A DNA stretch of 14,756 nucleotides from JABIRQ01 sp963583595 (GCA_963583595.1 CAUZWC010000042.1:1-14756), one strand, 5' to 3'. Shown: positions 1-7,374, numbered from the stretch's first letter. Numbers and translations are program-made. The notes: generated by a model from the sequence alone, not told the origin.

Positions 1-57
1 CCTTAGGGAGAAGGAGGGGCCCGTCGCGTCAGCGATGGGAGGGTGAGGGGTTCGCCC
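1..57. repeat. GC-rich palindromic intergenic repeat
   Basis: The first 57 bases hold an imperfect palindrome centred near position 29: CCCGTCGC at 20-27 faces GCGATGGG at 32-39 across a 4-base loop, and purine-rich sequence flanks both sides. Similar 'cccatcgc...gcgacggg' palindromes are common dispersed intergenic elements in alphaproteobacteria. No second copy is seen in this window, so calling it a repeat rests on recognition of the type. It lies directly upstream of the DUF924 gene and may be cut by the window edge. Confidence 0.4.
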
Positions 58-91
58 TCGCCCCCGTTTACACACACTACGGGAACCGAAA

Positions 92-676
92 ATGAGCGAT
101 GCCAAACGCGACCGCCTGGACCGCCTGATCATGTTCTGGTTCGGCGACAATCGCCCGGACGGGCGTTACAACGACCGCAAGATCTGGTGGTTGAAGGATC
201 CGGCCTTCGACCGGGTTCTGCGCGATCACTTCCTGCCCGACCACGAGGCGGCGGCCGCCGGTGAGTACGACCCCTGCTGCGACCGAGCCCTGCACGCCCT
301 GGCCGTAGTCATCTGCCTCGATCAACTTCCCCGCAACATCTTCCGCAACAGCCCGCGCATGTACGCCACCGACCATCTCGCCCTGGCCCATGCTCAGGCG
401 GCGGTCGCCGCCGGGTTGGACCAGCAGGTTCCGGCGACCTGCCGAACCTTCTTCTATACGCCCTTCGAACATGCCGAGGACCTGGCAGTGCAGGAGCGCT
501 CGGTCGCGCTCTATACCGCCATGCGCGGCACCGATCCCGAAGTCACCCGCATCGTCCGCCGCCATCACGAGATCGTCGCCCGCTTCGGCCGCTTCCCCCA
601 CCGCAACGACATCCTGGGGCGCGAGACCACGCCGGAAGAACTGGAATTCCTGAAGGAGCCGGATTCGGCGTTTTGA
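92..676 (+). CDS. DUF924 family protein
   Basis: This encodes 194 residues, the usual length for DUF924, an all-helical TPR-like family of unknown biochemical function, probably cytosolic. The family signatures are visible: an N-terminal F-W-F-G segment (residues about 14-17), L-D-Q-L-P-R-N-I-F near residue 76, a Y-A-T-D segment just after, and F-E-H-A-E-D near residue 125 followed by Q-E-R-S-V. The reading frame is unbroken. The ATG at 92 is preceded by only a weak GGGAACC-like ribosome site, but it places the family motifs at the normal distance from the N-terminus. The gene stands alone, converging on the minus-strand oxidoreductase across a 171-bp gap that holds a palindromic repeat. No substrate or partner can be inferred. 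Confidence 0.9.
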   Translation: MSDAKRDRLDRLIMFWFGDNRPDGRYNDRKIWWLKDPAFDRVLRDHFLPDHEAAAAGEYDPCCDRALHALAVVICLDQLPRNIFRNSPRMYATDHLALAHAQAAVAAGLDQQVPATCRTFFYTPFEHAEDLAVQERSVALYTAMRGTDPEVTRIVRRHHEIVARFGRFPHRNDILGRETTPEELEFLKEPDSAF

Positions 677-736
677 TTGCACGAATACCCCCAGCCTCCG
701 AAGGCTCTGGACGAGGGCGCCAAATTTTTGCGTTTA

Positions 737-823
737 GCCTCATGCTGAGCCTGTCGAAGTATGAGGTCGTGGCACACTGCCGGACCGTGCAATCCTCACC
801 CTTCGACTAGCTCAGGATGAGGA
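737..823. repeat. Family A intergenic inverted repeat, copy 1
   Basis: A left arm at 739-760 (CCTCATGCTGAGCCTGTCGA and on) and a right arm at 799-822 (ending GCTCAGGATGAGG) are near reverse complements about 38 bases apart, so the RNA could fold into a long hairpin. The same block, including the internal GACCGTGCAATCCTC, recurs near 4624-4710. The element lies between two convergent gene ends (676 and 848), a position where it could end transcription from both sides, though no T-run is present. It is non-coding. Confidence 0.75.
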
Positions 824-847
824 AGGTCAAAATAAACCCATGTCCTC

Positions 848-1750
848 CTACCCCGCCTTCGGCCAGGCCGCGCGCAAGCTGACGCCGATATCCTCTTCCA
901 ACGCCTTGGTCGCGACCAGCGCGCCGGCCTTCGGGCCGTAGCGCGCCAGGGCTTCCTCGACGATCTGGCTGACCAGGTCGGCGACGCGCATGGGCGCGCC
1001 AAATTCGCGGGCCAGGCCCATGGCGAGGCGGGCGTCCTTGGCAACCAGGCCGACATCGAAGGTGAGATCGTAGCTGCCGTCCAGGATCTGCGGCCCGTCG
1101 ACATCGGCGACGAAGCTGCCGCCATAGCTCGCCTGGATCGCTTCGAGCAGGGCCGAAATATCCAAGCCGGCCTTCTTGCCGAGCATCAGGACCTCACCCA
1201 GGGCGGTCTGGTGGACGAAGCAGAGCGTGTTGGTGATGAGCTTGGTCACCGTCGCCGAGCCCATCGGCCCGCAATAGAAGACCTGGTCGGCGATGCCGTC
1301 GATCACCGCCCGGCGGCGCTCGAACACGGCCGGATCGCCGCCCACGAACAGGATGACATGACCCCGCCAAGCGGCCTGGACCCCGCCGGTGGCCGTGGTC
1401 TCCAGCACCTCGATGCCCTTTTTGCCGAAGTCGGCGGCAAAATACGCCATCTGATGCAAATCGGTCGTACTCATGTCGATCCAGGCCTGGCCCGCGCCTA
1501 GGCTGGCCATCAGCCCACCCTCGCCCGCGACCACCGCCTGGACCTCGGGCGGACCGGGCACGCAGGTCACCACCGTCTCGGCCCCGGCCGCGACCTCGGC
1601 GATCGAATCGGCCCATTTCGCGCCGGCCGCGACGAGCTTGTCCGCCGCCGCGCGCCGCCGATCATGGACGATCAACTCGACGCCCTTGTTCAGCAGATTG
1701 AAGGCCGAAGGCTCGCCCATATGGCCGAGCCCGATGAAGCCGATCGCCAT
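848..1750 (-). CDS. NAD(P)-dependent oxidoreductase, 3-hydroxyisobutyrate dehydrogenase family
   Basis: This 300-residue protein has the standard length and order of beta-hydroxyacid dehydrogenases. The Rossmann dinucleotide motif is G-L-G-H-M-G (residues 7-12). The substrate loop is E-T-T-A-T-G-G (117-123), where the family usually has D-A-P-V-S-G-G. The catalytic lysine is K170 in a T-K-L-I-T-N context, and a late K-D motif is at 238-239. It should oxidise a 3-hydroxy acid or reduce the matching semialdehyde or keto acid in the cytosol. The altered loop suggests a substrate other than 3-hydroxyisobutyrate, but this is inference. The ATG at 1750 has a strong GGGGAGGGA ribosome site. It is the last gene of a three-gene unit, 32 bp after the dioxygenase stop, so its substrate may be that enzyme's product. 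Confidence 0.88.
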   Translation of the reverse strand: MAIGFIGLGHMGEPSAFNLLNKGVELIVHDRRRAAADKLVAAGAKWADSIAEVAAGAETVVTCVPGPPEVQAVVAGEGGLMASLGAGQAWIDMSTTDLHQMAYFAADFGKKGIEVLETTATGGVQAAWRGHVILFVGGDPAVFERRRAVIDGIADQVFYCGPMGSATVTKLITNTLCFVHQTALGEVLMLGKKAGLDISALLEAIQASYGGSFVADVDGPQILDGSYDLTFDVGLVAKDARLAMGLAREFGAPMRVADLVSQIVEEALARYGPKAGALVATKALEEDIGVSLRAAWPKAG

Positions 1751-1782
1751 GGCCCGTCCCTCCCCTTCGGATGTGTGCTGCG

Positions 1783-2697
1783 TCAGACCTTCTCCGGCCG
1801 TCGCGCCGTGGCCTCACGCTGCTGCCAAGTGAAGATGGACTGGTAGCCCTTGCCCTGGCGCCAATCGGGTGGAATCGGGCATGGCCGGGGATCGAGATGG
1901 GCCATGCGTGCGGGTTCGCCACGGACGATGGTGAAGGTCTGCTCGCTCCACGCCGGATAGGGCACGTAGGGAAAGGCATCGGCGGCGGAATAGGTCGCCA
2001 GCAGGATTGGCCGACCCTTGTCGGAGTCGTTGCGGGCCGAGCCGTGCAAGGTACGGCAATTGTGGACTTGGACGCTGCCCGCCGGGCCGGTCAGATGCAC
2101 CGCCTTCTCGAGCCCGGCACCGGCCAGATCCTTGTCCGAGATCGTGCCTGTCCAATTGCCGTTCTCGTCGTAGAGGTCGTGGATCGGTCCCTCGTGGCTG
2201 CCCGGCACCACGGCCATCGGCGCCTGCTCTGGCCCGACATCCTCCAGGAACACGCCGGCGGTCAGCAGGGCGTAGTTGGTATGCGGGAAATAGGGCGCGT
2301 CCTGGTGCCATTTGATCTCCTCGCCACCGCCCGGCCATTTGAAGTTCAGCATGGTGTCGAGGAATTTGACGTCCGGCCCGACGAGGTCCGCGACGATATC
2401 GGCCAGCACAGATTGCGAGGCGAATTCCCAGATCGTGGAGTTCTGGACCGAGGGGTTGGTGACCCGGCGCAGGCGCGGCGCCTCGGCTTGGTGGCCCGGT
2501 TCCAGGTCGAAGACGGAATCGGATTGCGCCAAGCCCCTGCCGCGCGCGACCAACTCGTCCCGGGCGGCGCGCAGACGAATCAGCCAAGCTTCTGAAATCA
2601 CGTTTTCGGCGAGGACGTAGCCCTCGCGAAAGAAATGCTCACGCTGCGCCTGGGTCAACACCCTGGGCGGGTGGGACAGAATATCTTCAGGTGTCAT
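1783..2697 (-). CDS. Phytanoyl-CoA dioxygenase (PhyH) family oxygenase
   Basis: The 304 residues match the PhyH family of non-haem Fe(II)/2-oxoglutarate oxygenases, which hydroxylate small molecules with O2 and 2-oxoglutarate. The iron ligands are visible: H131 and D133 in W-H-Q-D-A-P, and distal H218 in T-L-H-G-S. An arginine near 229 (G-R-P-I-L) is placed to hold 2-oxoglutarate. P-G-S-H near 165-168 is also typical. All catalytic residues are present, so the enzyme is probably active. It is the middle gene of the unit, 58 bp after the racemase-fold gene and 32 bp before the dehydrogenase. A hydroxylation followed by oxidation of the new alcohol would fit, but the substrate is unknown. The ATG at 2697 has only a distant GAGG as ribosome site, so the start is less certain than the family call. 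Confidence 0.88.
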   Translation of the reverse strand: MTPEDILSHPPRVLTQAQREHFFREGYVLAENVISEAWLIRLRAARDELVARGRGLAQSDSVFDLEPGHQAEAPRLRRVTNPSVQNSTIWEFASQSVLADIVADLVGPDVKFLDTMLNFKWPGGGEEIKWHQDAPYFPHTNYALLTAGVFLEDVGPEQAPMAVVPGSHEGPIHDLYDENGNWTGTISDKDLAGAGLEKAVHLTGPAGSVQVHNCRTLHGSARNDSDKGRPILLATYSAADAFPYVPYPAWSEQTFTIVRGEPARMAHLDPRPCPIPPDWRQGKGYQSIFTWQQREATARRPEKV

Positions 2698-2755
2698 CGC
2701 CGCGCGTTCCTCGCTCTCTAACTACCCGAGGAGATTAGCATACCGCACCTTTCCC

Positions 2756-3553
2756 TCACGCATCGACCGCGAAAAGGCGGCCGTAGCGCGCGACCTCGGC
2801 CGTCGGCAGGCCCAGAGCGCGCAGGGCCCGCCACAGCAGGGCCGAATTGGCGGTGATGACGGGAATGCCAAGATCGGCTTCCAGGGCCTCGATCACGCCG
2901 ACCGCACGAAAACCGTTGCCGCCGATCGCGATGACTTCGGCGCCGGGCGCCAGGTTTGCGCGAATCCAGCGATAGAGATGGCCGGGATGGATGTTTTCCT
3001 GGCCCGAGGGCAGGCCGGCGGGCAGCGCGGCCGCGACCTTGTAGCCCGCCCGTTCGAGCCATGCCCCGCCGCGTTTGGAGAGTTCCGGGGGGAACCAGGG
3101 CGGGTCGATCAGCATGATCTTCTTGGCCCCCAGCGCGGCCAGGGCATCGAGCATCGCTTGGCCGGTCGTCACGACGGGCCGCCCGCGGGAGAGTTTGCTC
3201 AATCTTTCGACGATCCGCGCATCCGCGCCCTCGCCGCCCAGATAGCTGGTCGAGGTAAAGGCCAGGGCAACGATGTCGATCAGGGCCTCGCCGAACAGAT
3301 CGGTCGCCTCGTCCAGCGGGGCGCCATCCGCCACGAAACGCACCGCGTCCTCCCCGATGCGATCGCCCTCCTTGCGGAGCATGTCGATGGGAAAACGGAA
3401 GCGGCTGGCGTGGAGCGAGACCCCCGCCGGGGCCATCGCGGCCCATTCGGATTCGGGTCCGATATCGACATCGGGAACCAGCAGGCCGATCCGTGCCCGG
3501 TAGGCCCAGCCGTCCGGCGCAAAGCCGGTATCGCATCGCTCGTTGGCGCGCAT
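2756..3553 (-). CDS. Asp/Glu racemase-fold enzyme (maleate isomerase / arylmalonate decarboxylase type) lacking the usual cysteines
   Basis: This encodes 265 residues from the ATG at 3553, chosen because GGAGAG lies six bases upstream and the longer in-frame extension to 3991 overlaps another gene and has no family similarity. Two half-domains follow the Asp/Glu racemase pattern: A-F-T-S-T-S-Y near 98-104 is the first active-site loop, and I-G-G-N-G-F-R near 210-216 is the second. Maleate isomerases carry a cysteine in each loop, and arylmalonate decarboxylase needs the second one (Cys188, in S-C-G-G). Here the first position reads Ser and the second reads Gly. The only cysteine in the protein is C7. 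It may use other chemistry, bind without catalysis, or be losing function. It is first in a unit with an oxygenase and a hydroxyacid dehydrogenase. Confidence 0.8.
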   Translation of the reverse strand: MRANERCDTGFAPDGWAYRARIGLLVPDVDIGPESEWAAMAPAGVSLHASRFRFPIDMLRKEGDRIGEDAVRFVADGAPLDEATDLFGEALIDIVALAFTSTSYLGGEGADARIVERLSKLSRGRPVVTTGQAMLDALAALGAKKIMLIDPPWFPPELSKRGGAWLERAGYKVAAALPAGLPSGQENIHPGHLYRWIRANLAPGAEVIAIGGNGFRAVGVIEALEADLGIPVITANSALLWRALRALGLPTAEVARYGRLFAVDA

Positions 3554-3650
3554 CAGTCGCTCTCCGTGATTACCTGCCGGTATTGAAGCCGGAACGGAGC
3601 GGAAAGCGCAAAGGAGGGATGGATTCTCCGTCGGATAGGACTCGTCGGAC

Positions 3651-3921
3651 TCAAGCGTTGGCCGGCATATTGCCTTCGGTGACGCCCTCACGCTCGATCC
3701 GGGCCGCAGTGGACGCGCGCGCCCCTCCGGTGACCTTCTTGTGAAGGCCGAGGATCGTGCCGGCTGCCGGTTGAGACGAAGGCGAAGGGCATGAGCCCGT
3801 GGCACATGCAGGCCAGGCCACCGACGATAATCTTCAGGCCCGTGCCGTTGGCAAAACGAAAATTCTCGCCATAGGTCTCGTCGACGGAGGCCGGGTGATC
3901 GGTGAAATGCTTCAAAACCAT
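3651..3921 (-). pseudogene. DUF6356 family protein, frameshifted
   Basis: From the ATG at 3921 (AGGGA upstream) the protein reads as a DUF6356 member: a D-H-P-A-S-V-D-E-T-Y-G-E start, a hydrophobic segment I-I-V-G-G-L-A-C-M-C-H-G-L-M-P-F, then T-G-S. After T-G-S the frame runs into unrelated R-H-D-P-R-P sequence and stops at 3688. In the next frame the expected family ending, G-T-I-L-G-L-H-K-K-V, continues without a gap to a stop at 3651. The whole span is 271 bases, 90 codons plus one, so one extra base near 3757-3770 (a CCGGCTGCCGG stretch with a repeated CCGG) explains the break. Such proteins are short, probably membrane-associated, and of unknown function. A sequencing insertion would give the same picture. 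Confidence 0.75.
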
Positions 3922-4074
3922 GGAGTTTTCCCTGTTGCGTCGGCGCGCCGTTGAGGCTTCTCGTTTGGAAGCTTGCATGACGATACGCCAATTTGCGGGG
4001 GAATCGGTGTGCCTTCTGCGGCCCGGATTCGCTAAATTCCGGACCTATTTTTCGCAGAATACGGATTTTCTGAA

Positions 4075-4545
4075 ACGATATCGCTTGATGAAATCGACAA
4101 GAAGAGTCTCATCCTAATTCAAGAGGACACAACCCGGCCTACGGCTGAGATCCCCGAGGCTGTCGGCCCGTCCACCATCCCCTGTTGGCGGCGCATCCAG
4201 AAATTGGAGGAGGCCGGGGTGATCCGCCGCCGGGTCGCTCTGCTCGACCGCGCGGCCCTCAATGTCGGCGTCACGGTCTTCGTCGCGGTGCGCACCAACC
4301 AGCACAACACCGCCTGGTTCGAACGCTTCGCCAAGGCCGTGGCGGATATTCCCGAAATCGTCGAATTCTACCGCATGAGCGACGAAATCGACTACATGCT
4401 GCGCGTCGTCGTGCCCGATATCGCGGCCTTTGACGAAGTCTACAAGACCCTGATCTCGCGCATCGACCTCGCCGACGTCTCCTCCTCCTTCGCCATGGAG
4501 GGGATCAAGTACACCACCGCCGTACCCGTCAGTTACGCAGGGTAA
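4075..4545 (+). pseudogene. Lrp/AsnC family transcriptional regulator with lost start and damaged helix-turn-helix
   Basis: The C-terminal ligand-binding (RAM) domain is well preserved: V-T-V-F-V-A-V-R-T-N-Q-H-N, F-Y-R-M-S-D-E-I-D-Y-M-L-R-V-V-V and S-S-S-F-A-M-E-G-I-K-Y-T-T-A. Upstream, in the same frame, the DNA-binding half is readable (L-D-E-I-D-K-K at 4084 onward, C-W-R-R-I-Q-K-L-E-E-A-G-V). There is no ATG, GTG or TTG between the in-frame stop at 4033 and a TTG at 4204, inside the linker. The ACG at 4075 sits where a start is expected and is one change from ATG. Two usual residues of the helix-turn-helix are prolines (E-I-P-E, V-G-P-S). CAGAA and TTCTG at 4055-4072 form a small inverted repeat that might be an old operator. 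Lrp proteins often control a neighbouring dadA, here the convergent gene. A shortened RAM-only product from 4204 is possible, but no ribosome site is seen. Confidence 0.6.
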
Positions 4546-4564
4546 GCGCCGCCGTCACCCTTCG

Positions 4565-4735
4565 TCCTTCGACAGCCTCAGGATGAGGAAACTCGGGGTG
4601 AGGACGGCAGGAACCTTTCCTTGGCCTCATGCTGAGCCTGTCGAAGTATGAGGCCATAGCGCGACGCCAGACCGTGCAATCCTCGCCCTTCGATGGACTC
4701 AGGGTGAGGACGGCAAATGCCGAGCCTGTCGAAAC
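4565..4735. repeat. Family A intergenic inverted repeat, copy 2 (three arms)
   Basis: This holds the same element as near position 737 and is longer. An extra arm at about 4565-4588 (CCTTCGACAGCCTCAGGATG and on) precedes the shared block 4624-4710, whose left arm at 4625-4646 is identical to copy 1 and whose internal GACCGTGCAATCCTC is also shared. A further GAGCCTGTCGAAA fragment lies at 4720-4733. Adjacent arms are inverted and could form alternative hairpins. The element fills the gap between the convergent ends of the Lrp gene and the D-amino acid dehydrogenase gene. Confidence 0.75.
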
Positions 4736-4762
4736 TAGCTGGCACAGCCCCCGCCTGCAGCC

Positions 4763-6010
4763 CTACGAATACGCCCGGTCGATACGGAACGGCGCGAGGT
4801 CGATATCCGGGGTCTGGCCCATGATCTGCTGGGCCATCATCTTGCCGGTCACGGCGCCGGTGGTCAGGCCCATATGGCTGTGGCCGAAGGCGTAATAGGC
4901 GTTCTTGAAATGGGGCGAGCGGCCGAGCACGGGCAAGGAATCCGGCGTCAGCGGGCGTTCGCCGAACCATTCGGTCATGCCCTCGGTATTGAGATCGGGC
5001 AGAACCCGCTTGCCCCAGTTCAGCACCATCTTGGCCTGGCGCCAGTCCGGCGGCGCATCGATGCCGGGGAAGGCCGAAGCACCGACGATACGCACGCCCT
5101 CGTCCATCGTATTGATGGCGATCTTGGCAGAGCCGACGGCGATCAGGTGGCTCGTCTCGACCCCGGCGTTGGGCAGCATGACGTGATAGCCGCGCTGGCT
5201 TTCCATCGGCACCTTGCTGCCGAGCTTTTTCGCAAGCTTATCCGACCAGGCGCCGGCGCAGATGAGCACGTCGTCGCAGTCGTGCCGGCCCTTGTCGGTA
5301 ATCACGGCGCGCAGCTTGCCGTCGGGGCCCTTGTCGAAGTCGAGCACATTCTCCTCCAGGATCGTGCCGCCCCGCTCGCCAATCACCTTGGCGAGGCCGG
5401 CGGATATCTTGTAGGGGTTGCGCACCCAGTGCCAATCTTCCTCTAGCACCCCGGCCTTCCAGTCTCGGCCCACGGCCGGTTCCATCTGGCGCAGATCGTC
5501 TTCGTTGAGCGCCTGAAAGGCGAGGCCGGAATCTCGCCGCCCCTGCCAAAAGGGCCAATCCTTCTGCAAGGCCGCGTCGTCGGCATAGATCCACAGCCCG
5601 CCGCCGCCGCCGACCAGATGTTCGAGCTTCGCATCGGCGAAGAGCGGCTTCCAGGCCTCATAGGCGGGTGGCATGAAGGCGGCCAGGGCCTCGGTGCAAT
5701 GCTTGACCCGCTCGGGCCGGCAGTTGCGCAGGAACTGATAGAGGAAGGGCAGCATCGCCGGCATATGCGACCAGCGGAGGGATACCGGGCCTTCCGGATC
5801 GAGATAGTAGTTTAAGTATTTCTTGAACAGGCCGGGCATGGCGAGAGGCAGAACCATGGTCGTCGCGATGCCGCCGGCATTGCCGTAGGAGGTCGACATG
5901 CCGGGCGCGACCCGGTCGATCATCGTGACCTCAGCCCCCATGCGCTGGAGATAGCTCGCGCAGCCTAGTCCCACGACCCCGGCGCCGACGATCACCACCT
6001 TCCGTGTCAT
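4763..6010 (-). CDS. FAD-dependent D-amino acid dehydrogenase (DadA-like)
   Basis: The 415 residues match DadA in length and layout. The FAD-binding motif G-A-G-V-V-G is at residues 9-14, followed by T-S-Y-G-N-A-G-G-I near 39-47. The C-terminal part has R-P-L-T-P-D-S-L-P-V-L-G and F-G-H-S-H-M-G-L-T, the usual second FAD/substrate region. DadA enzymes oxidise D-amino acids to 2-oxo acids and ammonia and pass electrons to the membrane respiratory chain. The frame is intact. The ATG at 6010 has a very strong GAGGGAGGA ribosome site. Lrp regulators next to dadA are common, but the one here is damaged, so expression may be constitutive or under another regulator. Substrate range cannot be read from the sequence, and related glycine or sarcosine oxidases are the main alternatives. 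Confidence 0.88.
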   Translation of the reverse strand: MTRKVVIVGAGVVGLGCASYLQRMGAEVTMIDRVAPGMSTSYGNAGGIATTMVLPLAMPGLFKKYLNYYLDPEGPVSLRWSHMPAMLPFLYQFLRNCRPERVKHCTEALAAFMPPAYEAWKPLFADAKLEHLVGGGGGLWIYADDAALQKDWPFWQGRRDSGLAFQALNEDDLRQMEPAVGRDWKAGVLEEDWHWVRNPYKISAGLAKVIGERGGTILEENVLDFDKGPDGKLRAVITDKGRHDCDDVLICAGAWSDKLAKKLGSKVPMESQRGYHVMLPNAGVETSHLIAVGSAKIAINTMDEGVRIVGASAFPGIDAPPDWRQAKMVLNWGKRVLPDLNTEGMTEWFGERPLTPDSLPVLGRSPHFKNAYYAFGHSHMGLTTGAVTGKMMAQQIMGQTPDIDLAPFRIDRAYS

Positions 6011-6105
6011 CTCGATCCTCCCTCACGGATGGAACTTACCTGGACCAGAGTATGAAACGGCGATGGCCGCGTGCCAAATCCGGCATGTGGATGCCACAAT
6101 AGGCC

Positions 6106-7356
6106 ATGCAGCTTCCCGCCGGACCGGCGCGCATCCTGGGCGCACTTCATCATCGCAACTTCGCGATCTACACCCTGGGCAATGCGGTGTCGCTGACCGG
6201 CACCTGGATGCAGCGGGTGGCGATCGGCTGGCTGACCTGGGAACTAACCCATTCGGGCCTCTGGCTCGGCATCATCTCCTTCGCCGATCTCTTCCCCAGC
6301 CTGATCGTCGGCCCCATCGCGGGCGCGGCAGCTGACCGCTGGAACCGCCTGCGCGTGACCTGGATCAGCCAGGCCCTCGCGATGATCCATTCGATCGTGC
6401 TCTTCGTGCTGACCGCGACTGGCTGGATCACGATCGAACTGCTGCTCGGCCTGACCCTCTATCTCGGCGTCGTCATCGGCTTCAACCAGCCGGCGCGCAT
6501 GGCCCTGGTCCCTGCCCTGGTGCCCCGGGACCAGGTGCCGACCGCGCTCGCCACCAATTCGATCATCTTCAATTCCGCCCGCTTTGTCGGGCCCGCCGCC
6601 GCGGGCCTGGCGATCCACTGGGGCGGCTTGTCGGTTGCTTTTCTGATCAACAGCTTGACCTTCGTCATCTTCCTGGTCTGTCTCGCCCGCCTGCATATCG
6701 ATCTAGCCGCGTTGAAGCCCGCCACGCGGCCTGAAGGCTTTGTGCGCCAGATGAAAGACGGCATCGGCTACACCGTGCGGCATGAGGGGATCGGCACCCT
6801 GATCCTGCTGCTGCTGGCCGTCTGCCTGCTCACCCGCCCTTTCGTCGAGCTGCTGCCCGCCTTTGCCGATATGGTCTTCGGCGCGGGAGCTGGCGGCCTC
6901 GCCCTCCTGACCAGCACCATCGGGGCGGGCGCGATGCTCGGCGGGCTCTGGCTCTCCGGCCGGCCCGACCAGCGCGGCCTGACCCGGATCGTGCTGCTGG
7001 CTTCGGGCGCGCAATGTCTGACCCTGCTCGCCTTCGTCGCGACCGACAGCCTGTGGCTCGCCCTGCCCGCCCTGGCCGTCGTCGGCTTCGCCATGGTCGC
7101 GGGCGGGGTCGGCAGCCAGACCTTGATCCAACACGCCGTGGCCGAAGAAATGCGTGGCCGGGTGTTGAGCCTTTACGGATTGACCTTCCGCTGCGGCCCG
7201 GCCCTGGGCGCGCTGGTCATGGGCTGGGCCTCCGAATTCATGGGCCTGCGCTGGCCGCTGGCCATCGGCGCGGCACTCACGCTCGCCCTGTGTATCCGCC
7301 TCTGGCTGCGCCGCGACCGCATCGCGCAAGCGGCGGAGACGGCGGCGGCCGGGTAG
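6106..7356 (+). CDS. MFS transporter, EntS/MFS_3 type
   Basis: This encodes 416 residues with about twelve hydrophobic segments, an inner-membrane major facilitator. The start resembles the MFS_3/EntS group: N-F-A-I-Y-T-L-G-N-A-V-S, then W-M-Q-R-V-A-I-G-W-L, and the loop 2-3 motif A-G-A-A-A-D-R-W-N-R near residues 67-76. Members export small molecules such as siderophores or drugs, and the substrate here is unknown. The ATG at 6106 has no clear ribosome site, and an in-frame TAG lies just upstream, so no longer start is possible. It diverges from the DadA-like gene across 95 bp that must hold both promoters. The C-terminus is followed at once by a strong hairpin. No neighbour suggests a siderophore or antibiotic pathway. 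Confidence 0.88.
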   Translation: MQLPAGPARILGALHHRNFAIYTLGNAVSLTGTWMQRVAIGWLTWELTHSGLWLGIISFADLFPSLIVGPIAGAAADRWNRLRVTWISQALAMIHSIVLFVLTATGWITIELLLGLTLYLGVVIGFNQPARMALVPALVPRDQVPTALATNSIIFNSARFVGPAAAGLAIHWGGLSVAFLINSLTFVIFLVCLARLHIDLAALKPATRPEGFVRQMKDGIGYTVRHEGIGTLILLLLAVCLLTRPFVELLPAFADMVFGAGAGGLALLTSTIGAGAMLGGLWLSGRPDQRGLTRIVLLASGAQCLTLLAFVATDSLWLALPALAVVGFAMVAGGVGSQTLIQHAVAEEMRGRVLSLYGLTFRCGPALGALVMGWASEFMGLRWPLAIGAALTLALCIRLWLRRDRIAQAAETAAAG

Positions 7357-7374
7357 CCGCCGCCACGTCCTTTA
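7341..7374. terminator. Hairpin over the MFS stop codon, possible two-way terminator
   Basis: GGCGGCGGC at 7341-7349 and GCCGCCGCC at 7356-7364 form a perfect 9-bp GC-only stem around a 6-base loop that contains the start of the MFS stop codon. The short sequence CCTTTAAAACTT follows. The hairpin lies between the ends of two convergent genes only 22 bp apart and could stop transcription from both. The T-run is poor, so it is not a classical intrinsic terminator. Confidence 0.5.

Noticed and set aside
1771..2595. A 274-codon plus-strand open frame opposite the first dioxygenase
   Set aside because: No family motifs; the opposite strand encodes all iron ligands.
3554..3991. N-terminal extension of the racemase-fold gene to 411 residues
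   Set aside because: The extension overlaps the DUF6356 locus in another frame, resembles nothing, and a good ribosome site lies before the internal ATG at 3553.
4578..4970. Open frame containing L-I-L-R-Q-A-Q-H-E-A-K
   Set aside because: This is the translation of the family A repeat, a well-known false gene; it overlaps the end of the D-amino acid dehydrogenase gene.
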